A DNA stretch of 64,000 nt. Origin: Lasiosphaeris hirsuta (lineage: Eukaryota; Ascomycota; Sordariomycetes; Sordariales; Lasiosphaeriaceae). The notes under the pieces are model-generated. The model did not search any database and was not told the origin of the DNA. It saw only the letters and a program-made list of their open reading frames with translations. A program made the position numbers and the translations under genes. Numbering within the stretch: position 1 is the stretch's first letter; every line of letters starts with the position of its first letter. The stretch lies in assembly GCA_030549175.1 (NCBI GenBank), contig JAUKUA010000007.1:682001-746000 (forward strand), given 5' to 3'. Positions 56,802 to 64,000 of this stretch are shown one piece after another.

Positions 56802-59402
56802 AGCGACATTCGCCCGGGTGATGTTGTCGTCAGCTCCGCAGGCAACGGGCAGGGCAGTGTGTTCCAGTACGACATGGGCAAGGCGCTCCAGGGACAAAAC
56901 TTCCAGCAGACAGGGTTCCTGAACAAGCCGCCGACGCTTCTCTCCACCGCTGTGAACGGCCTCAAGACGCAGTACGCCTTGGAGGGTAACAAGATCGCGG
57001 AAACGATCGAGGCGATTCTCGGACAGAGGAAGAGACTGAAGAAAACTCACAAGCGACCAGACCCGAGCAGCGACAGGCTCTACATTAGCGCTAAGGTCCA
57101 CGCGGACCAGAAGAAATCCTGCGATACTATTTGCGGTGGGGAGGAAGACGACCTCTTCGAGCGGACCGAGCGTGATGTGGAGGATGACGAGGAAGACGCC
57201 CATGCTATCTTCTACGGCCTCATTGCGTCGGCCAACCAGGTGATGAAGGATGCCACCATCAGGGACCGGCTAGCTACCGAGCAGAACGTGCTTTGCTTTG
57301 AGATAGAGGCAGCGGGGTTAATGAACCACTTTCCCTGCCTTGTAGTCCGCGGTATGTCAACCTTTCCCTACTCCCACTTCCTGTGCGCCTCAACAGCGCT
57401 ACTACCGCAAGTCCACTCCTAGGTCACACGCCGCTAACATCTGCTACCTTGCTAGGAATCTTTGATTACGGCGATTCGCACAAGAATAAAGCTTGGGAGG
57501 GCTACGCAGCCATGACGGCGGCTGCGTATACCAAGGACCTCCTGAGCCGGATCGCGCCCAACAAGATCGAGGCTGAGAAGAAGATCAGCGAAGTCCTGTC
57601 CGGCGGTCAGTAGTTGCTCACTCATCTTTTATGCCTTCCATTACCTTAGTTACTAGGTCAGATAGCATCTAGGTACCTTGGGCATTTTTTTTTAGCCAGG
57701 GCAAAATCTAACAACGCACTACCATAGTCCAACAAGGTGTAGTCAAACTGAGGCAAGACGTGAAAGTGCTCGGGTCCAAGCTGGACAAGAAGGAAGACCA
57801 AGCCATCCTCAACTGGATGGCTTCTGATGATTACGGCCGCCAGCAGAGCGACAACCTGCGCCGGCGGCAGCCAGGGACCGACCAGTGGCTCTTGGACCTG
57901 AAGGTGTTCAAGACATGGCGGGCCGGGGAGAAGGGGTCGTGCTTTTGTCGGGGCATGCCCGGGGCGGGCAAGACCATCCTCACCGCTGTCGTGGTCGACC
58001 ACCTCTTGACCCAGAAATATAGCAACGGTGACGGCGACTCCGCCATCGGCGTCGCGTTTTTGTACTGCACCTTCTCGCGGCGAGAAAATCAAAAACCCGA
58101 GGACTTGTTCTTGAGCGTGTTGAAGCAACTAAGCCAGGGCCTGCCGTCGCTGCCGGAGAGCGTAAGAACACTCCATCGAACTCACCAAGGCGCCAGAATG
58201 CGGCCGCTCCTCCCCGAGATCCTCAGCTGTCTCGAATCCACCCTAGAGCAATACAGGACGACTTTCATAGTTGTTGATGCCCTCGACGAGTCCCCCCCCC
58301 AAAGTGCCGGTCGAGGCTTCTAGCGGCCCTGTTTCACCTGCGAGACGCGCACGGCGCCAACATCTTTGCGACATCGAGGCCCCATCACGAGATCGAGGTC
58401 TGCTTCCCCAGAGACTCGGTTCTGGAAATCAAGGCCAGCGCTGCCGACATCAAGCATTATCTAGATGCCCACATGTCGGAGCTCCCCGGGTTCGTCAGCC
58501 GCCAACCCGACCTCTAGGACATGATCAAGGAAGTCATCGTAGGAGCCGTTTGTGGCATGTTCCTCTTGGCCCAGCTGTATTTTAGGTATGTCTAGATCCC
58601 GGTAGCCGATAGGGTCTCGTTTGATACACATACTAACCTCTCCGTTGCGTGCGTTTGAAAACAGGTCACTAGTGAATAGGCAGTCACGCCGAGAGATTGA
58701 AGGCGCGCTGGCGGATAAGAACAAGACGTATGAGAAGCTGTACGAGGACACCATGAAGCGCATCGAGCGCTCCAATCAGGCTGAGTTTGCCAAGAAAGCC
58801 CTGTCGTGGGTCGTGTGCGCGAGGCGCCCACTGACGACAACGGAACTCCTCCACGCCCTCGCCGTGAACCCAGGAGACAAAACTCTGGATAGGTACAATA
58901 TCGCTGAGATGGATGGGGTCATGTCAGCTTGCGCCGGCCTCGTGACAGTCGATGAGGGGAGCGACGTCGTCCGCCTCATCCACTACACCGCCTAGGAGTA
59001 TCTGCAGAGTGGCTCCGGAAGCAAGACCCCCCTCCCGGACGCTGAGGCGCGCATCGCCGGCATCTGCGCCACCTACCTCTCCTTCGACAACTTCGACCGA
59101 GGCTTCTGCGCCACCGACGCCGATCTCGAGGCCCGGCTGTCGGAGAACCCCTTTTACGGCTACGCGGCACGCAACTGGGGATATCACGCTCGCGAGGCTT
59201 CCATCCCGCCGGGTCACAGCAGCCTCCGAAGCCTTTTCGGCAGTCTATCCAAGACGGAAGCCGCAGGCCAGGCACTGATGGCCATCAAGGAGCAGAGTTT
59301 TTGGAGTGGCTACAGCCAGGAAGTACCGAAGGGGGTAACGGCCCTGCATCTGGCGGCACGCTTCGGCGCCGCAGCCATCGCCAAGGACCTCCTCACCCGG
59401 TG

Positions 59403-59433
<31 letters not shown>

Positions 59434-60627
59434 TTCGATGTGCGAGACAGCCACCACCGAACTCCGCTCATGTGGGCGGTAGCATTCGGCAGCTCCGATG
59501 TCGTGCAAGTGCTCCTCGGCTCAGGCGCAGACCCTAACCTGAAGGACAAGGACGGCCGAACGCCGCTGTCCCTGGCTGCCGAGGACGGCCTCGCGGATGT
59601 CGTCGAAGCGCTGCTGAAGGAGGAAAGGCTCGTCATGGATGGCGACTCGCAAAAGGACGCAGCGGGTTACCTGCCACTCTCGTGGGCGGCTCGCAACGGC
59701 CACGTCGACGTCGTGGGGATGCTGCTCGCGCGTTCGGACCTCGAAGGTGGAGAGGCCGACAACCCCCTCTTGTGGGCCGTCCTGCAAGACGGCGAGGCCA
59801 CCGTCAAGGTCATCCTGGAGGCCGCCCTCCAGCGAGCAGGCCCGGGCTGGAGAGAGCGGGTAGCCCCCAAGGTGCTGTGCTGGGCGGCAGGGATCGGCCG
59901 GGTGCCTATGTTCACCTACCTCCTGTCCGCTCTCGAGGGCGACGTCAACTGCCGAGGAGGCGACAGGAGGATGACGCCACTGATGGAAGCCATCTTGAAC
60001 AGCCACGAAGAGATGGCCACGGCGCTGCTCCTCGGCCTCGGCGCCGATCCCAGCCTGAGTGACCACAGTGGTCGAACCGCCTTCTCCCTAGCCGCAACGT
60101 ACGGCCACGATGCCCTCGCCAGCCTGCTCCTCCTTCATGCGCCAACCAGGGTCGAGGTCAACAACACAGAAAGGGACGGCCGGACCCCGCTGTCACTGGC
60201 CGCGGAGAACGGCCACGAGACCATAGTGCAAACACTGCTGAAGCTTGAGGGAGGCGTGGTAAACGTCGACGCGCGGGACAAGGCGCGACAGACGCCGCTC
60301 TTCTGGGCCGCGAGGAACGGCCACGACGCCATCGTGTGTCGGCTGCTGGACACGGGCAAGGTGGACGTCGGCGTGGTCACCGTGTACGGCAAGACAGCAC
60401 TCTCTGAGGCCGTCGCGGGCTACCACGTAGCCACGGCTAAGATGCTGGAGGAGCACATGCATGACACAGCTGATGGTACCGCCGGGCCGGCTTCGCCCGA
60501 GAGCAGTAGAACCTATTTTACCGTCTCCACCGAGGGTCCTCTGGCCGGGGATAGTGATGGCGATGATGGCTCGGGAGAGGAAGCTGCTAAGATTGACTAC
60601 GATTACCATTCGGAGGAGGACGACTAG
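56802..60627 (+). pseudogene. PNP-NACHT-ankyrin NLR-like protein, 5'-truncated and disrupted
   Basis: Exons 56802-57351, 57456-57605, 57728-58585 and 58665-60627 join in phase across introns of 104, 122 and 79 nt. The first part is the second half of a purine-nucleoside-phosphorylase-like domain (RPGDVVVSS, IFYGLIASANQVMKD, CFEIEAAGLMNHFPCLVVRG, FDYGDSHKNKAWEGYAA). NACHT follows: CRGMPGAGKT and FIVVDALDE, then winged-helix-like LSWVVCARRPLTTTELLHAL. About nine ankyrin repeats (TPLMWAVAFGSSDVVQVLL, TPLSLAAEDG and others) and an acidic tail complete it. The N-terminal half of the PNP domain is absent; the sequence starts right after an intact intron acceptor. Frame breaks in a 9-C run (58292-58300). 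TAG at 58515-58517 and at 58993-58995 stand where Gln is expected. Such proteins are fungal NLRs in which PNP acts as effector or sensor. Confidence 0.85.
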
Positions 60628-61084
60628 GTAGCCGCCTACCTTGGACGGGCAGCCATGTCGGTTCCCCATTTTGGCCGACTTGGACGCTCAATGGAAGTCA
60701 TCTGGTGTAGGAAGGGATGAGCCTTCCAGAAGGTGGCAGCCGCCTCCCGATAAGGTAGGTAGCTTAGCGTGGTTCTGGCGTGGCCTACCCACAATAGAGG
60801 GCCAGAGATTTTCTCTGGGCCAGAAGCACCCACCATCGAATCCATCACCTTTTAGTGTTGCCCATCAACATCTGGTGGCACGGGCAGGAAGCCCCATTTC
60901 ACCAATCTTTTCTTAGCGTGAAGTTGTTCAGCGCAAATCTGCTTATTCTATTGATACAGACGCCGTGGTCATAGATAACGTGCCAAGCTCAAACACGACG
61001 CAGATGCGGGCTGTCTCCAATAGCTCGGGGGGGGGAGGGTTGGGGGGGTAAACTCGATATTAAAAGAGGCCGCCACTGCGCACA
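60628..61084. other. Spacer
   Basis: No gene recognised. Two short G tracts occur near 61027-61048. Confidence 0.4.
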
Positions 61085-61374
61085 ACTGGGTTCAAGTGGT
61101 ACGGCCGCCGCGCTGCTACGTCGCCATTAACCGTTAGTTACGCCAACAAAGTCCTGGAGTAGCCCATGATATAGAGACCCTTACTTTTACGAAAGAAGTT
61201 GAACCGCGCATGGGGGTTTCCGAGGCCGATGTCATACGCCTTTACGAAAGCCCTTATGCAGAGGAACAGGTCGATGGGCATGTTCTCTGAGGGGCCCTTT
61301 CCCGCCGCCCATCCCCTTTCCGGCACGGCCTGCGGAGACTGGAGCCCCAGCGAATAGCTACCGGCCCAGACCAT
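61085..61374 (-). pseudogene. 5' fragment of a kinase-associated (FHA-like) fungal protein
   Basis: From ATG 61374: MVWAGSYSLGLQSPQAVPE, GPSENMPIDLFLCIRAF, GLGNPHARFNFFRKSKGLYIMGYSR, then TAA at 61138-61140, then in the same frame LTVNGDVAARRPYHLNP. A CAA-to-TAA change would explain the stop. From memory, this order resembles the N-terminal (FHA-like) part of a group of fungal serine/threonine kinases, but no kinase domain follows and the resemblance ends near 61085. It is treated as an N-terminal relic; the family assignment is tentative. Confidence 0.45.
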
Positions 61375-61619
61375 ACCGAGCTCTTTAAGCTACTCCTCAG
61401 TGTAAGATCCAGCTCGCCGGTAAGCTCGAATACTACTTCTAGTGGACGGAGTGAAGAGACGACGGGTCGAGTATGGCTTTGAAGATGGGGAGGTGTGATA
61501 TGAGCGTTGTTTGAGAGGCCGGCTGGCTAGTATGTCATGGTTGTGTACGACAGTGGCTGGCACTAGTATAGATACCGTATCCAGTGCTTGTAGCAATTGA
61601 ATTCCCGTTTCTCTCGATA

Positions 61620-62516
61620 ATGATGCCGCTGCCCTGTGTTTTGTCGCTTCCAAGTGTGGCCAGGTCTGGGGTCCGGCCAACCTCCCTTGTCGTGCCCCAC
61701 ATGCTGGATCACGCGATGATACTCCTCGCCGCGCGCGTGCTGACTCGTGGATTTCCGACCTTATTTGAAGGCTCACCATCCCTGCCTTTCCAACCTCCAC
61801 CCAAACAGCCCAAGGTGCCTACCTCGTTCCTCGTGCGGACACACCGGTATTCCAGGAACCCTACGATAGCCGATTCACTGCTGCATTTGAACTGCACCTC
61901 GATGCGGTTTCCACACAACAGATATGCAGACGTGTCAAGTACCGTGCGTGAAGCCGCCGACGAATGGCCCATAGGGCGCACACCACCAGAGGTTAAAGAG
62001 AAGCGCAAGGCCGAGTTGAAGGCGCTGGACGAACTCGAGGGGGCCACCTCTGACGATGGCAGCAACAAAGATGACGACAAAGACAAAGGCGGTAATGATA
62101 TTGACGCCAGAGTCGATCCGGGAAAAACAGTGGCAGCACCAGACCGGCCACGGAGGCCGCGGAGGCCACGACAAGCGGACTGGCTTCCGACACCACCCCT
62201 GTCCGCCGAAAGCCCTCTGCACAGGAGGAAGCGGCGCAGGATATCTGAGGAAGATGACGCGGAGAAGGAGCGCTCCGCTAAGAAGCACGTCAGCTCCGCG
62301 AAAGAAGTCTCAGCTACTGCAGAGCCACTGCAGAAGATGCTGTGCTCAACACGTCGCAGTGGAAGGGCCGGAAGCGGCGACGGGCTCGACGTGGGCGATG
62401 AAGAGGAGGGGGACAAGGAGCGCCCAACCAAGGTTCGAATCACCACCACTCGCCCCGGCAGCATATGCCTGCAAAGACTTCGACCACGACCACAGCCAAG
62501 GCGACCATCTGGTTGA
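61620..62516 (+). CDS. Long open frame, basic/acidic low-complexity protein, unrecognised
   Basis: 298 aa from ATG 61620. The first half is hydrophobic to neutral with no motif. The second half is rich in charged residues: EVKEKRKAELKALDELEGAT, DDGSNKDDDKDKGG, a proline/arginine stretch (RPRRPRRPRQADW) and a nuclear-localisation-like HRRKRRRISEEDD. It resembles a nuclear protein fragment or a transposon-associated frame. The length of the open frame is the main support, and a long frame on the opposite strand overlaps it, so it could be compositional. Confidence 0.3.
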   Translation: MMPLPCVLSLPSVARSGVRPTSLVVPHMLDHAMILLAARVLTRGFPTLFEGSPSLPFQPPPKQPKVPTSFLVRTHRYSRNPTIADSLLHLNCTSMRFPHNRYADVSSTVREAADEWPIGRTPPEVKEKRKAELKALDELEGATSDDGSNKDDDKDKGGNDIDARVDPGKTVAAPDRPRRPRRPRQADWLPTPPLSAESPLHRRKRRRISEEDDAEKERSAKKHVSSAKEVSATAEPLQKMLCSTRRSGRAGSGDGLDVGDEEEGDKERPTKVRITTTRPGSICLQRLRPRPQPRRPSG

Positions 62517-63029
62517 CGATGCCACGATTTCTGCGCTACGGCGGTTAGCCTAGCCGCTCACGCGCTTATGACACTGCGCCACGCCGCTCTTGCGTACATG
62601 GCGTCTTCATCGCCGATGTTAATGAGACGCTGACAGGCATTGCTCCCACAGTAGGGACTGTTCGGTCAACTCGAGGGCTCCAGCAGTGGGCGGGTGAAGG
62701 AGAGCGGGGGTCGAATGTAAGGCCTAGCCATTTTATCGATTTATAACCCAGGAAGGGGAAGGGCAAGGCTAGCGAGTCGCAGGATCAGCAGTTGAATCCC
62801 GGCGGGACAATGAGTCTTATCCTCGTTAAACCCACTATATTTTTGTAGGAGATGGACCTTAGATATTAGCATGTTTTGCAGTCTTGGAAATTAGCCAGTT
62901 TCACACCTCTTCTTTTGATGGGCGACACTTTGTCTATCTGCAGCCGGGAGCGCTTGAACATATTCTCTTATCATGTCTGCAGAGAGTAAGTCTCCTAAGC
63001 ATCTTCCTTATTTACGAGCTATGAATGAA
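62517..63029. other. Spacer
   Basis: I see no gene here. One segment near 62780 (TTGAATCCCGGCGGG) superficially resembles a tRNA T-arm but has no other tRNA feature. Confidence 0.4.
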
Positions 63030-63326
63030 ATAATTACAGATTAAAGCGAGAAAGCGCTGTAAGGATGAAAAGTTGGTCAGGTTAAGCTCCCAGGCCTCAC
63101 AGACGTTTAAGTTGTGGCGGCCGGACGAAGATGGTATATCCGTCGCAGCTGCCTCGCCGTCTACGATACTTCTGCACCCAAGGATGACTTTAGCAGCTTC
63201 AAGCCAGACAAAATGGTACGCTGCCTCCAAACTGAGGCCTTTATTAGCACCGGTTATCATGATGGTCTGATCTGTGATCAAGTGGTCTAGAAGAGATGGT
63301 TGTATGACCTGATCGCGAAAGGACAT
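63030..63326 (-). pseudogene. Short-chain dehydrogenase/reductase, N-terminal fragment
   Basis: From ATG 63326: MSFRDQVIQPSLLDHLITDQ, then TIMITGANKGLSLEAAYHFVWLEAAKVILGCRS, then AWELNLTNFSSLQRFL. TGANKGLS is the NAD(P)-binding TGxxxGxG with the last Gly replaced by Ser (GGT to AGT would do it). GCRS and the LNLTN position are as in SDRs. The catalytic Tyr-x-x-x-Lys region is missing and the resemblance stops near 63030. The fragment is about 95 residues of a ~300-residue family. The parent enzyme's substrate is unknown. Confidence 0.65.
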
Positions 63327-64000
63327 TGTGTTGACAATCCCATGATTGGATAGAGCTGGGTTATACGTATGGAAAATCGACGAGACACAGTAATCTGTCA
63401 TAATTTTGTCATATTGAAAAATGGGGGAACTGCAGAGTTATGTCATGATGGCTATTATATAACTAGTGGCCACCCAGCAGTTCTAACTAATTGGACGATT
63501 TGCCCGATCGATCATGTAAGCGCCAAGCCCCAGGTGTTCTAATCAGACGAGTAAAGATCTAGGTGCAAAAGATATGCAGATATGCAGTTTAAGCTTCTTG
63601 TTAGGCGCTTTCGCAAAGCCTCAAGCCCCAGCCCCCCCCCCCGCTCCGACCATCCTCCTCTTCTATGCTGCAAATAGAACAATCTGTGCGTCATTGCTAC
63701 CTTATTTTCCATCCAGATCCGCTCTGCACGGTACTGCAGCCCGGGAAACCTCTGCTAGGAAGCCCAGGCTATCAGACACTCTGCCCAAGGAACATGGGGT
63801 GGCGGAGGCTTTGGTGCTGCGGTATAGGGTCTGCTGGGGAAGGCTCCACCCGATCGGTGCGACTTCTGTCTTTCTATCCGCGGAACCACTTTTCGCTTCA
63901 CTACCTGCTAACCGGCGGCTTTTTTGTCTAGTCATTGCCTCATCCCTCCTCGTCCGTGGTACGGACCGCAAACGAAGATGCCGAAACGAGCGATGTTGGC
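63327..64000. other. Right-edge region without a supported gene
   Basis: No gene recognised. It contains a C tract near 63631-63641. A gene could begin or end just beyond the window. Confidence 0.4.

Noticed and set aside
61390..61800. 136-codon minus-strand frame near the kinase relic
   Set aside because: Overlaps a plus-strand open frame and shows no family pattern.
62740..62820. Possible tRNA (TTGAATCCCGG segment)
   Set aside because: Only a T-arm-like string is present; no D-arm, anticodon arm or acceptor pairing can be built.

Overview
Organism. The window looks like chromosomal DNA of a filamentous ascomycete (Pezizomycotina, probably Sordariomycetes; inference). Genes carry short 50-120 nt spliceosomal introns with GT..AG ends and CTGAC/CTAAC-type branch sites. 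The gene content is characteristically fungal: HET-domain proteins, NACHT and ankyrin proteins, an ACR-2-like Zn2Cys6 factor, an NmrA-like reductase and several MFS carriers. Many relic genes carry stop codons that a single C-to-T change at CpA (or its complement) would explain, which is the preferred context of repeat-induced point mutation (RIP). Family assignments were made by eye from motifs; no database was searched.

Layout. 1-2851: UPF1/SDE3-type RNA helicase (minus, runs off the left edge), its frame broken in an 11-G tract. 4.2-5.5 kb: ankyrin pseudogene. 6934-10940: intact NACHT protein with an acylation-type N-terminus and a degenerate aminoglycoside-phosphotransferase-like C-terminus. 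11962-18334: large membrane/ankyrin pseudogene interrupted by two solo-LTR-like elements and one hAT-like element, all with target-site duplications. 18.6-22.5 kb: NmrA-like reductase and an intact HET gene. 23.5-27 kb: M3-peptidase relic and a HET pseudogene. 27.1-28.7 kb: Dal5-type MFS permease. 29.6-30.3 kb: alpha/beta-hydrolase relic. 30.7-36.5 kb: four apparently intact genes, all plausibly secreted (unknown, SurE, kelch, small secreted protein). 37.5-38.5 kb: HET relic. 39.3-43.3 kb: divergent Zn2Cys6 factor and MFS drug-efflux pair. 43.8 kb: small single-pass membrane protein. 47.5-49.4 kb: P450 relic, intron-containing tRNA-Thr and a kinase-like gene. 51.8-53.5 kb: broken multispan membrane gene. 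54.7-60.6 kb: broken coiled-coil gene placed head-to-head with a 5'-truncated nucleoside-phosphorylase/NACHT/ankyrin gene. 61-63.4 kb: fragments of a kinase-like and a short-chain-dehydrogenase gene.

How it fits together. The window alternates between blocks of ordinary housekeeping or secreted genes and a graveyard of fungal NLR-like and HET genes, the families involved in non-self recognition and regulated cell death. Only two members of that set look intact: the NACHT-pseudokinase gene and the HET gene at 19956-22466. Relics of metabolic genes are mostly 5' fragments. A second recurring pattern is loss of frame exactly inside mononucleotide tracts, which may be real decay or base-calling error and should be settled before any of those genes is called dead.
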